Made by a program: the position numbers and the translations under genes. From assembly GCA_017412025.1 (NCBI GenBank), contig JAFQOY010000024.1, positions 1 to 10,002 on the forward strand: a stretch of DNA of 10,002 bases, written 5' to 3'. Source of the stretch: Clostridia bacterium. Lineage in GTDB: Bacteria > Bacillota_A > Clostridia > Christensenellales > Aristaeellaceae. How positions within the stretch are numbered: the first letter of the stretch is position 1; each line of letters begins with the position of its first letter. The notes beneath the pieces are model-generated. The model was not told the origin of the DNA, did no database searches, and saw only the letters and a list, made by a program, of their open reading frames with translations. Shown piece after piece: positions 1 to 5,100 of this stretch.

Positions 1-51
1 AAAGAGCAAAAGCGCCAAGGCCGTCATGGCGGCGGCAATTTTCGTCCTCAT
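1..51 (-). CDS. N-terminal fragment of a probable sensor histidine kinase (runs off the window)
   Basis: Reading leftwards from 51, an ATG opens 17 codons (MRTKIAAAMTALALLLF) before the window ends. The ATG overlaps the stop codon of the response regulator gene as ATGA (49-51 start, 48-50 stop), the usual sign of translational coupling in a two-component operon. A short basic N-terminus followed by an Ala/Leu-rich hydrophobic stretch fits the first membrane-spanning segment of a membrane-bound histidine kinase, the partner expected directly downstream of a PhoB/OmpR-type regulator. No kinase motif is visible because only the extreme N-terminus is present, so the function is inferred from position and hydrophobicity. 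Any other membrane protein with an N-terminal anchor is possible. Confidence 0.55.
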   Translation of the reverse strand, partial: MRTKIAAAMTALALLLF

Positions 52-716
52 GCCTGTCCACCTCCGCCGCCTGTGAAGCGGTAACCGTATTTGTACACTG
101 TCTCGATAAAACCAGCGCCGATCTTACTGCGCAGCCGCTGTACATGCACATCGACCGTGCGCGTTTCGCCTGCGTAATCATAGCCCCATACGCCGTCAAG
201 CAGTTCTTCTCTGCTCATGGCGACATTGCGGCGGCGCACAAGCATGGCCAGCAAATCAAATTCCATAGCGGTAAGCGAAACAAGCTTTCCATCACAGACA
301 ACACGGCGGGCGCTAAAGTCAATTTCCAACCCAGGGCAAGCAAACGCAGCATCCTCTTTATGCGTACGGCGCAGGATGTTTTCTACTCGCGCCAGAAGCT
401 CTGCAGGCTCAAACGGTTTGAGGATGTAATCCTCCGCGCCCATACGCAGTCCGCGAACGCGATCGGATACCGCTGTCTTCGCCGTGACAAACAGCACCGG
501 AATTCCACGCGAAATCAACGACTCACCCAGCGAAAACCCATCCTCACCGGGCATCATCACATCCAGCAGCGCGGCATCCGGCACGAAGCTATCAAGCAAA
601 GCGCGCGCAACAGATGCATTCTCTGCTTCCCGGCATGTATGTCCAACCAGTTCTAGATGCATGGCAAGCACCTGGCGAACCGCAGCGTCATCCTCAGCAA
701 TCAGGATATTGGCCAT
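48..716 (-). CDS. OmpR/PhoB-family two-component response regulator
   Basis: A 222-residue response regulator, the usual length for the family. The N-terminal receiver domain (about 3-116) has the acidic cluster E8-D9-D10, phospho-acceptor D52 in LLDVMMPG, T78 in the VTAK segment and K100 followed by PF. The C-terminal winged-helix DNA-binding domain (about 126-216) has the characteristic LTAMEFDLLAMLVR segment, the recognition helix region TVDVHVQRLRSKI and the YKYGYRF wing. When phosphorylated by its kinase it should bind tandem DNA half-sites and regulate transcription. The reading frame is open far upstream, but the start at 716 is chosen because MANILIAEDD is the normal beginning of a receiver domain and AGGAAGGAGG lies about 8 nt before it. 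It is coupled to the kinase gene that begins at 51. The signal sensed cannot be told; the glycine-rich C-terminal tail (GGGGGQA) is unremarkable. Confidence 0.96.
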   Translation of the reverse strand: MANILIAEDDAAVRQVLAMHLELVGHTCREAENASVARALLDSFVPDAALLDVMMPGEDGFSLGESLISRGIPVLFVTAKTAVSDRVRGLRMGAEDYILKPFEPAELLARVENILRRTHKEDAAFACPGLEIDFSARRVVCDGKLVSLTAMEFDLLAMLVRRRNVAMSREELLDGVWGYDYAGETRTVDVHVQRLRSKIGAGFIETVYKYGYRFTGGGGGQA

Positions 717-744
717 CACAAACGCCTCCTTCCTCTTAATTCTG

Positions 745-753
745 ATTATATCA
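745..753 (-). promoter_or_regulatory. Extended -10 promoter of the response regulator operon
   Basis: On the minus strand TGATATAAT reads as an extended -10 element (TGn followed by a perfect TATAAT). Transcription would begin near 738, just before the AGGAAGGAGG ribosome binding site at about 725-734. No good -35 hexamer lies 16-18 nt upstream. That is tolerated by extended -10 promoters and is also typical of activator-dependent promoters. Confidence 0.6.
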
Positions 754-771
754 TACCCCTCTTTGTGTGGA

Positions 772-788
772 TGTAACATTGTTGTAAA
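772..788 (-). promoter_or_regulatory. Candidate binding box: TTTACA-N5-GTTACA direct repeat
   Basis: On the minus strand TTTACA (783-788) and GTTACA (772-777) are repeated with an 11-bp period, just upstream of and overlapping the -35 position of the response regulator promoter. Half-sites spaced 11 bp apart are the known binding pattern of OmpR/PhoB-family regulators, and TT-A-A hexamers separated by 5 nt resemble the PhoP box of Bacillus. The placement suggests that the regulator controls its own operon. Only two copies are seen, so chance cannot be excluded. Confidence 0.35.
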
Positions 789-1044
789 TCTGATAATCTG
801 TCCAGTTCTTTGTTTGACTTTAGGCTCTGTTTTTATCAAAACCCAGAATGCGTTTTGCACGATCTTTTCCTTCATCCGCTGTTCTATAATCCATGGCGTT
901 TTCTCCTTGATTTCTTTTCCAAGGTCAATCCAATCAACCTGCGCTGCTTTTTCGAAAATCACAATGCCGTATGCAAATTCCTCTTGTATACGATCAATGC
1001 TATTGATGGCCTGATCACCTGAAGGAACAAAACGGTTTTCACAA
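789..1044. other. AT-rich stretch without a recognised gene
   Basis: This part of the intergenic region between the response regulator and the next promoter holds no gene I can support. On the minus strand a reading frame in phase with the response regulator stays open from about 1043 to 716. It would encode a charged, tryptophan-containing sequence (for example WIDLGKEIKEKTPWIIEQRM), but it has no ATG start and no well-placed ribosome binding site. It may be a remnant of a lost gene or chance. The composition is clearly more AT-rich than the genes downstream of 2740. Confidence 0.4.
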
Positions 1045-1073
1045 TAGACTCATTCACAAATTATTGCTATAAT
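1045..1073 (+). promoter_or_regulatory. Sigma-A-type promoter with extended -10
   Basis: TAGACT (1045-1050) is followed after 17 nt by TATAAT (1068-1073), preceded by TGC, which makes an extended -10. The predicted start is near 1080. It lies upstream of the phosphatase gene fragment at 1122 and points towards it, so it could be the former promoter of that gene. Confidence 0.6.
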
Positions 1074-1121
1074 CGGGTTGGATCACACAAAAAATGAATC
1101 TTACGACGGAGATATAAATCG

Positions 1122-1160
1122 ATGAAAAGCATTCTGTTTGTCTGCCACGACATAAGCTGA
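1122..1160 (+). pseudogene. 5' remnant of a low-molecular-weight protein tyrosine phosphatase gene
   Basis: ATG at 1122 opens a 12-codon frame, MKSILFVCHDIS, ended by TGA at 1158-1160. Its first nine residues match the start of the intact phosphatase at 2726 (MKNILFVCHGNICRS) except for S against N at residue 3, up to and including the catalytic Cys-His. The leaders also match: CTTACGACGGAGATATAAATCG here and CTTACG-GAGGTATAATA before the intact gene, each with a GGAG-type ribosome binding site. DNA identity is perfect over TTTGTCTGCCACG and then stops. The remnant lacks the rest of the CX5R loop and cannot be active. In the same frame beyond the TGA, 28 more codons (1161-1244) are open but show no phosphatase similarity. 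It could be an att-like duplication, a decayed tandem copy, or less likely a leader peptide. Confidence 0.6.
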
Positions 1161-1278
1161 CGTTTGCCTCAAAAAAGTGAGATATTCTTTGATTTCTTGA
1201 CGACTTTTGATCCTCCCGTACGACAAATTGTACGACAGAAGGCTTAATCTTCCCTGATATAACAAGGAGAATCAACCT
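1161..1278. other. Gene-free spacer with a short direct repeat
   Basis: No supported gene. It contains GTACGACA twice (1218-1225 and 1230-1237) with a 12-bp period. Near its right end TGATATAAC (1255-1263) could serve as an extended -10 element for the small ORF beginning at 1294, although no convincing -35 is present. Confidence 0.35.
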
Positions 1279-1293
1279 TTGGAGGAATCAGGA

Positions 1294-1464
1294 ATGACCA
1301 GATCGGATAGAAATCCTGCAAGTTTTTCCATCGAATATATCCAGATTAGAGATGTTCTCCTGCCCAATCTGATGCTGGAAACTGTTCCTTACGCTAACGG
1401 GAAAGCTGCATCAAAAAATACGCTGTATTTGAAGAGTGAAGTCTTGAAACGGAATTGGCAGTAA
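1294..1464 (+). CDS. Small ORF, possibly a truncated TnpV-like transposon protein
   Basis: A 56-codon frame begins with ATG at 1294, preceded by GGAGGA at 1281-1286 with good spacing. A TTG at 1279, preceded by AAGGAG at 1264-1269, is an alternative start that adds five residues. The protein contains SIEYIQIRDVLLPNL and then NGKAASKNTLYLKSEVLK. From memory, this order (Tyr-x-x-x-x-D-LLP-x-L near the N-terminus, then a GK, then a YLK segment) recalls the start of TnpV proteins of clostridial transposons related to Tn4451, which are normally about 110-120 residues. If so, this is a C-terminally truncated remnant. The match is weak and no other transposon gene is nearby. It may equally be an unrelated small protein or a non-coding open frame. 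Confidence 0.35.
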   Translation: MTRSDRNPASFSIEYIQIRDVLLPNLMLETVPYANGKAASKNTLYLKSEVLKRNWQ

Positions 1465-1465
1465 C

Positions 1466-1528
1466 TGATCAATTGAATGAGTAACGTCTCCGTGGTTCTC
1501 GCGCATCACGGAGCCATTGCTTTGATCA
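1466..1528. repeat. Nested inverted repeats downstream of the small ORF
   Basis: An outer pair TGATCAA (1466-1472) and TTGATCA (1522-1528) encloses an inner perfect pair CTCCGTG (1488-1494) and CACGGAG (1507-1513) with a 12-nt loop. The inner stem starts 23 nt after the stop codon at 1464. No T-run follows, so it is not a typical intrinsic terminator. It may be an RNA structure, a protein-binding site or an element end. Confidence 0.45.
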
Positions 1529-1754
1529 TACACGCCCTATGGTTAGAGGACCTGTTGTTTCACAATAGTGGGGAAACTTCAAGCATATTTCATTTTATAC
1601 TCATTTCCATTTCTTCCAACATGAATCACATAATTATTGATCATTTCGTGATCAAAATCACACTTTTATACGTTTTCAAGTATTTCTCCATTGCTTGAAG
1701 CAAAACCCATCCCCTTACCGGCAATATATCTCAACATTTTCTTGTATATTTTTG
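1529..1754. other. AT-rich spacer upstream of the fic promoter
   Basis: About 225 nt with no gene I can support. Open frames here lack ribosome binding sites and have implausible residue composition. The stretch contains the inverted repeat at 1637-1655 and a weaker pair, TTCAAG (about 1675) and CTTGAA (about 1693). Nothing else is recognised. Confidence 0.4.
1637..1655. repeat. Perfect inverted repeat TTGATCA-N5-TGATCAA
   Basis: Two 7-bp arms separated by TTTCG form a dyad about 100 nt upstream of the fic -35 element. The same heptamer pair occurs in the nested repeat at 1466-1528. The size and symmetry suit a dimeric DNA-binding protein. The N-terminal helix-turn-helix of the nearby Fic protein is one conceivable partner, but this is speculation. 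Confidence 0.35.
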
Positions 1755-1783
1755 TTGATAACATGCCGATAACAGAATATAAT
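1755..1783 (+). promoter_or_regulatory. Sigma-A promoter of fic
   Basis: TTGATA (1755-1760), a 17-nt spacer and a perfect TATAAT (1778-1783) form a near-consensus vegetative promoter. The start would fall near 1790, giving a leader of about 15 nt with GGAGG at 1792-1796 and ATG at 1805. No terminator or second promoter is visible before the phosphatase gene at 2726, so this promoter probably serves both genes. Confidence 0.75.
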
Positions 1784-1804
1784 ATACGCATGGAGGTTGA
1801 TCCC

Positions 1805-2695
1805 ATGAAGTATTGTTCTGTTGCTGAAATTGCTAAAAAGTGGAATATCTCCGAGCGTGCTGTTCGCAATTACTGTGCTCAGGGCCGCATTCCTGATGCC
1901 TTTCTGACTGGCAAGACGTGGAACATTCCGGAAAACGCAGAAAAGCCCTCTCGCATTCCAAGAGCAAAAAAAGCCCCTGAAACGCTGCTCGAATATCTGA
2001 AACAAGAACAGGAAAGCAGGCTTTCAGGCGGCATCTACCATAAAGTTCAGATCGATCTGACGTATAACTCCAATCACATCGAAGGAAGCCGACTGACACA
2101 CGACCAGACGCGCTATATCTTTGAAACAAACACTATCGGCGTCAGCGATCAAGCGATCAGCATAGACGATGTCGTTGAGACAACCAATCACTTTCGCTGC
2201 ATCGACATGATCATTGATCATGCGGACAGCCTACTCAGCGAACGCTTCATCAAACAACTGCATGGAACATTGAAAGCCGGTACAAGCGACAGCCGTAAGG
2301 GTTGGTTTGCTGTCGGAGATTACAAAAAACTGCCCAACGAGGTCGGAGGGCGAGACACCACCCTTCCTGAAAACGTCGCAACTGAGATGCGCAAGTTGAT
2401 TGCCGACTACAATGCATCGCTGGAAAAGACGCTGGAAGAAATCATCGATTTCCATGTGCGTTTTGAATCTATTCATCCTTTTCAGGATGGAAATGGTCGT
2501 GTCGGTAGGTTGATCATGTTCAAGGAATGTCTGAGAAACAATATCGTTCCATTCATCATCAGTGAAGATCTCAAGATGTACTACTATCGTGGGCTGCATG
2601 AATGGAGAAATGAGAAGGGATTCCTGACCGATACGTGTCTGACGGCACAGGATCGGTTCAAATCCACGATGGATTATTTCAGAATACCGTACTAA
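1805..2695 (+). CDS. Fic-domain AMP transferase with N-terminal helix-turn-helix
   Basis: A 296-residue Fic (filamentation induced by cAMP) protein. Residues 1-45 (YCSVAEIAKKWNISERAVRN, then GRIPDAF and GKTWNIP) form an excisionase/MerR-like helix-turn-helix (HTH_17 type). The Fic core at 224-235 reads HPFQDGNGRVGR and satisfies HPFx[D/E]GNGRxxR, so the catalytic His224 and the phosphate-binding and metal-binding residues are all present. The flap region WFAVGDYKKLPNEVGG (167-182) is typical of one Fic subgroup. S89-N-H-I-E93-G94 matches the inhibitory motif [S/T]xxxE[G/N] lying N-terminal to the Fic core (class II), so the enzyme is expected to be auto-inhibited. Such enzymes usually transfer AMP from ATP to a hydroxyl side chain of a target protein; the target is unknown. 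The start at 1805 is supported by GGAGG and the promoter; in-frame codons back to 1691 overlap that promoter. No separate antitoxin gene is adjacent. Confidence 0.93.
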   Translation: MKYCSVAEIAKKWNISERAVRNYCAQGRIPDAFLTGKTWNIPENAEKPSRIPRAKKAPETLLEYLKQEQESRLSGGIYHKVQIDLTYNSNHIEGSRLTHDQTRYIFETNTIGVSDQAISIDDVVETTNHFRCIDMIIDHADSLLSERFIKQLHGTLKAGTSDSRKGWFAVGDYKKLPNEVGGRDTTLPENVATEMRKLIADYNASLEKTLEEIIDFHVRFESIHPFQDGNGRVGRLIMFKECLRNNIVPFIISEDLKMYYYRGLHEWRNEKGFLTDTCLTAQDRFKSTMDYFRIPY

Positions 2696-2725
2696 CTGTT
2701 CATACCGGCTTACGGAGGTATAATA

Positions 2726-3175
2726 ATGAAGAACATCCTCTTTGTCTGCCACGGCAACATCTGCCGCAGCACCATGGCCCAGTTCGTCTTTGCCGATATG
2801 GTCAGGCGCCGCCATCTTGACCACATGTTTGTCGTCGACTCTGCCGCGACCAGCCGCGAGGAGATCGGCAACCCGCCCCACCACGGCACCGTGCGCAAAT
2901 GCCGCGAAAAGGGCGTACCCGTGCTCACGCACTATGCCGTGCAGATGACAAAGAGGGACTATGACAGCTATGATTACCTCATCGGCATGGATACGTGGAA
3001 CATCCGCAACATGATGCGTATCCTGGGCGGCGATCCCGACAACAAGGTGCACAAGCTGCTTGAGTTCGCCGGTTCAGGCGAGGATATTGACGACCCGTGG
3101 TACACCGGCGATTTTGAGACCACCTATCAGGACGTGCTTCGCGGCTGCGAAGGCCTGCTGCGCAGCATCCTGTAA
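2726..3175 (+). CDS. Low-molecular-weight protein tyrosine phosphatase
   Basis: A 149-residue cytoplasmic phosphatase of normal length for the family. The phosphate-binding loop C8-HGNIC-R14-S15 is the CX5RS signature, with Cys8 as nucleophile, and D123-P-W near the C-terminus is the general-acid loop. In Bacillus YwlE a Thr in this loop confers protein-arginine phosphatase activity. Here the corresponding residue is Ile12 (GNICRS), so phosphotyrosine is the likelier substrate. GGAGG (2714-2718) precedes the ATG. The gene starts 30 nt after the fic stop with no visible promoter of its own, so it is probably read from the fic promoter and ends at the hairpin at 3184-3236. Its GC-rich codon use resembles the downstream genes more than fic. 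Its 5' end and leader are duplicated in broken form at 1100-1160. In many bacteria such enzymes act with tyrosine kinases of capsule clusters, but none is seen here. Confidence 0.93.
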   Translation: MKNILFVCHGNICRSTMAQFVFADMVRRRHLDHMFVVDSAATSREEIGNPPHHGTVRKCREKGVPVLTHYAVQMTKRDYDSYDYLIGMDTWNIRNMMRILGGDPDNKVHKLLEFAGSGEDIDDPWYTGDFETTYQDVLRGCEGLLRSIL

Positions 3176-3183
3176 CCGGCAGC

Positions 3184-3236
3184 AAAAAAGAGATCTGCGA
3201 TTCAGCCCATCCGGGCTGCCTGCAGATCTCTTTTTT
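3184..3236. terminator. Strong bidirectional intrinsic terminator
   Basis: AAAAAAGAGATCTGC (3184-3198) pairs perfectly with GCAGATCTCTTTTTT (3222-3236), and an inner stem CAGCCC/GGGCTG (3203-3208, 3213-3218) closes the loop. The A-run and T-run at the ends let it terminate both the phosphatase transcript from the left and the azlC-azlD-HAD transcript from the right. Confidence 0.92.
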
Positions 3237-3237
3237 A

Positions 3238-3276
3238 TTTCTCTTCCTGATTTCTCTTCCTTATTTCTCCTCCTGC
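3238..3276. repeat. Three tandem 13-bp repeats over the end of the HAD gene
   Basis: TTTCTCTTCCTGA (3238-3250), TTTCTCTTCCTTA (3251-3263) and TTTCTCCTCCTGC (3264-3276) are consecutive imperfect 13-bp units. The stop codon of the HAD phosphatase (3261-3263) falls at the end of the second unit, so slippage here would change the C-terminus of that protein. Confidence 0.7.
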
Positions 3277-3959
3277 TTGTCCAGCAGGTAGTGCATCGCG
3301 GCCTCCACGGTGTCAAAGTTCCGGTTTACCCTTTCCGCATCCGCCACACAGACGCCCAGCGCAAGACCGGCATATTCAAACATCGGATAATCGTTCACGC
3401 CGTCGCCTACGGCAGCCGTCTCCTCCGGCGCAATGCCCAGCATATCGCCAAGGCGCGCAACGCCGCTCTTTTTCGTGATGCCCTCGGGCGTGATATCAAA
3501 GGAATCCGCATGGCGGTAGACGATGATATCCTGAAGCTGCGCGCCAAGCTCCCCGATGATGCGCTCGATCACATCAAATTCTTCCTCGCTGCGCGGGAAG
3601 GGCGTCAGCCCCGTCTGATTCGGCTGATACCACATATCGGGCAGCGCCCGGTCTATTCCGTCCCGGAGCAGCGCAAGCGAACGCTTCGCCGCAGCGGAAT
3701 ACGGCACGACGTGATATGCTGCAGGCGGCAGCTCGATCCCCATGTGGATCACTGCGCCGTTTTCGCCCACAAAGACCGGCGCTTTCAGCCCGATCTGCCG
3801 TGCAAAGCCGCACAGGTAATACGTCGGCTTGCCGGATGCGATGGCAATGCGCGCGCCGCTGTCCTCCAGCCGCCGCATGAGCGCCATGCTCTCCGCCGTC
3901 ATGCCCTCGCCCGTCGGGCAGAGCGTATTGTCCAGATCAAACACGATCAGCCTGTACAT
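3261..3959 (-). CDS. HAD-superfamily hydrolase (Cof/phosphoglycolate phosphatase-like)
   Basis: A 232-residue haloacid dehalogenase-type phosphatase. Motif I is D8-L-D10-N-T (nucleophile and acid/base), motif II is S42 in IASGK, motif III is K163 in the GITKKSGVARL segment, and motif IV is G185-DGVND, which binds magnesium. The roughly 90-residue cap between motifs II and III and the GDGVND form place it with the class IIB (Cof-type) group, which dephosphorylates small phosphorylated metabolites such as sugar phosphates or phosphoglycolate; the substrate cannot be predicted. GGAGGG lies 5 nt before the start at 3959. It follows azlD by 16 nt and is probably the last gene of the azlC-azlD operon, although no functional tie to amino acid export is obvious. 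The lysine- and glutamate-rich C-terminal tail lies in the tandem repeat at 3238-3276. Confidence 0.9.
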   Translation of the reverse strand: MYRLIVFDLDNTLCPTGEGMTAESMALMRRLEDSGARIAIASGKPTYYLCGFARQIGLKAPVFVGENGAVIHMGIELPPAAYHVVPYSAAAKRSLALLRDGIDRALPDMWYQPNQTGLTPFPRSEEEFDVIERIIGELGAQLQDIIVYRHADSFDITPEGITKKSGVARLGDMLGIAPEETAAVGDGVNDYPMFEYAGLALGVCVADAERVNRNFDTVEAAMHYLLDKQEEK

Positions 3960-3975
3960 AGCCGCCCTCCCATAC

Positions 3976-4287
3976 TCACACGATCATTTCCGTCACAAAC
4001 ACCACCACACAGGAAAGCACTGCCACGGTAAACAGGCTCCTGCCCGACCAGGCCAGCGCAATGCCTGCTGCAAGCGCCAGAAGGCCCGCCAGAGGCACGG
4101 CTGTCGCGTTCATGATGTCCGGGAAGGTCATCACTGCCAGCGTGACATACGGCACATAATAGAGAAAAGAACGGATAAAATGATTCTCAATCGGCTTTCT
4201 GATCAGCGTCAGCGGCAGCATGCGGATGAGATAGGTGACCGCAAACATGATGAAGATGTAGACATAGGTATTGTGCTTCATGATCAT
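3976..4287 (-). CDS. azlD: AzlD-family branched-chain amino acid exporter subunit
   Basis: A 103-residue, very hydrophobic protein with four likely membrane segments (about 8-25, 42-57, 65-82 and 86-102), the usual size and topology of AzlD. The loop IRMLPLTLIRKPIENHFIRSFLYYVPYVTLAVMTFP carries the R-x-LP and YVP-x-x-x-LA-x-x-x-P pattern that I associate with this family. AzlD works with the larger AzlC in the inner membrane to export branched-chain amino acids or their analogues. Its ATG at 4287 overlaps the azlC stop (ATGA), indicating translational coupling. A second ATG at 4281, two codons in, is better spaced from the GGAGGG and may be the real start, giving 101 residues. Confidence 0.92.
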   Translation of the reverse strand: MIMKHNTYVYIFIMFAVTYLIRMLPLTLIRKPIENHFIRSFLYYVPYVTLAVMTFPDIMNATAVPLAGLLALAAGIALAWSGRSLFTVAVLSCVVVFVTEMIV

Positions 4288-5018
4288 TTGCCCTCCTCAT
4301 CCTTTGCCAGCTCCTCTTCCTTCACCGGGAAGAAATATGCCGCCGCGGCGGAAATCACAACCGTCAGCACGATGACGCGCATGCCCGGCGAAACAGCGGA
4401 GACAACCGGCAGCACGGAAAACGCGAAGCTCGCCGCCATGGCGATGACCACCAGCGCCGCAATGATGCGGCTCTTTCTCGCCGGCGGGATAATCACCGCC
4501 AGGAACATACCGTAAAGGCCCACGCTCAGCGCGCTCACCACGCGCGCAGGCAGCACATTGCCCATGATCACGCCGAAATACGTACCCAGCGACCAGCCCG
4601 GCAGCGCCATGGCGATCACACCGTAGGTGTACCACGGATTGATCATCCCAGGCAGAGCCATCTGCACGCCGAAAATCTCATCCGTCACCTCAAAGCCGAT
4701 GATCATGCGCGGAATGAGCCCCGTCTCGGGCGAGATCTTCTGGCTCAGCGCGCAGGACATGAGCAGATAGCGCACATTGGCGACCAGAATCATGATCGCC
4801 ATCACTAGATATCCTTCCTGCGCCTGAATGACGGTAAAGCCGGCCTTTTCACCGGCAGAAGCGTTGTTGAGCAGGCTGGCCAGAAAGCCCTGGAAGGCCG
4901 TCAGCCCCGCATTTTTAGCGGCGATACCCAGCGTAAAGCTGACGGCGGCATAGCCCAGCATAATCGGTATGCCGTCGCGCACGCCGCGAAGAAACCAGCT
5001 TTTATTCTCCTGATGCAT
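4284..5018 (-). CDS. azlC: AzlC-family branched-chain amino acid exporter, large subunit
   Basis: A 244-residue integral membrane protein. The N-terminal signature RGVRDGIPIMLGYAAVSFTLGIAAKNAGL (11-39), the N-x-RYLLMS-x-x-L stretch (81-91) and the TDEIFG motif (112-117) are those of AzlC/YgaZ transporters, which with AzlD export branched-chain amino acids by secondary transport. Most of the rest is hydrophobic helices, ending in a charged cytoplasmic tail (KEEELAKDEEGK). The start at 5018 (MHQENKSW) is chosen because GGAGGG at 5027-5032 lies 8 nt upstream. An upstream in-frame ATG at 5060 has no ribosome binding site and would fall within a few bases of the predicted transcription start. It is the first gene of the azlC-azlD-HAD operon. 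No Lrp-type regulator gene is adjacent. Confidence 0.92.
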   Translation of the reverse strand: MHQENKSWFLRGVRDGIPIMLGYAAVSFTLGIAAKNAGLTAFQGFLASLLNNASAGEKAGFTVIQAQEGYLVMAIMILVANVRYLLMSCALSQKISPETGLIPRMIIGFEVTDEIFGVQMALPGMINPWYTYGVIAMALPGWSLGTYFGVIMGNVLPARVVSALSVGLYGMFLAVIIPPARKSRIIAALVVIAMAASFAFSVLPVVSAVSPGMRVIVLTVVISAAAAYFFPVKEEELAKDEEGK

Positions 5019-5041
5019 ATCTGCATCCCTCCACATGTACA

Positions 5042-5058
5042 GCGCACAGACCGTGCGC
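5042..5058 (-). promoter_or_regulatory. Small hairpin in the azlC leader
   Basis: GCGCAC (5042-5047) and GTGCGC (5053-5058) form a 6-bp GC-rich stem with a 5-nt loop in the azlC 5' untranslated region, about 10 nt upstream of its ribosome binding site. It has no T-run and may only stabilise the leader. Confidence 0.3.
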
Positions 5059-5071
5059 ACTGATAAAGTAC

Positions 5072-5100
5072 ATCATACCGCTTTTTGGCGCTTGCGTCTA
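5072..5100 (-). promoter_or_regulatory. Promoter of the azlC-azlD-HAD operon
   Basis: On the minus strand TAGACG (5095-5100), a 17-nt spacer and TATGAT (5072-5077) form a plausible sigma-A promoter with a start near 5065 and a leader of about 47 nt before azlC. Confidence 0.55.

Noticed and set aside
144..656. Plus-strand frames opposite the response regulator
   Set aside because: They are antisense to a complete receiver plus winged-helix protein and have no domain features or ribosome binding sites.
1488..1513. CTCCGTG/CACGGAG hairpin as an intrinsic terminator
   Set aside because: No T-run follows on either strand, so it is listed only as an inverted repeat.
1477..1698. A 73-codon plus-strand frame in the spacer before fic
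   Set aside because: It has no ribosome binding site, covers inverted repeats, and its composition looks like translated AT-rich spacer.
2206..2222. Palindrome CATGATCATTGATCATG inside fic
   Set aside because: It is explained by the coding sequence for Asp-Met-Ile-Ile-Asp-His-Ala. TGATCA occurs often where Met-Ile pairs are encoded, so an operator is not supported.
2231..3052. A 273-codon minus-strand frame across fic and the phosphatase
   Set aside because: It is the shadow of two well-supported plus-strand genes, and no family features are visible.
2726..3175. Phosphatase as a YwlE-type protein-arginine phosphatase
   Set aside because: The Thr that defines arginine phosphatases in the catalytic loop is replaced by Ile (GNICRS), which favours phosphotyrosine.
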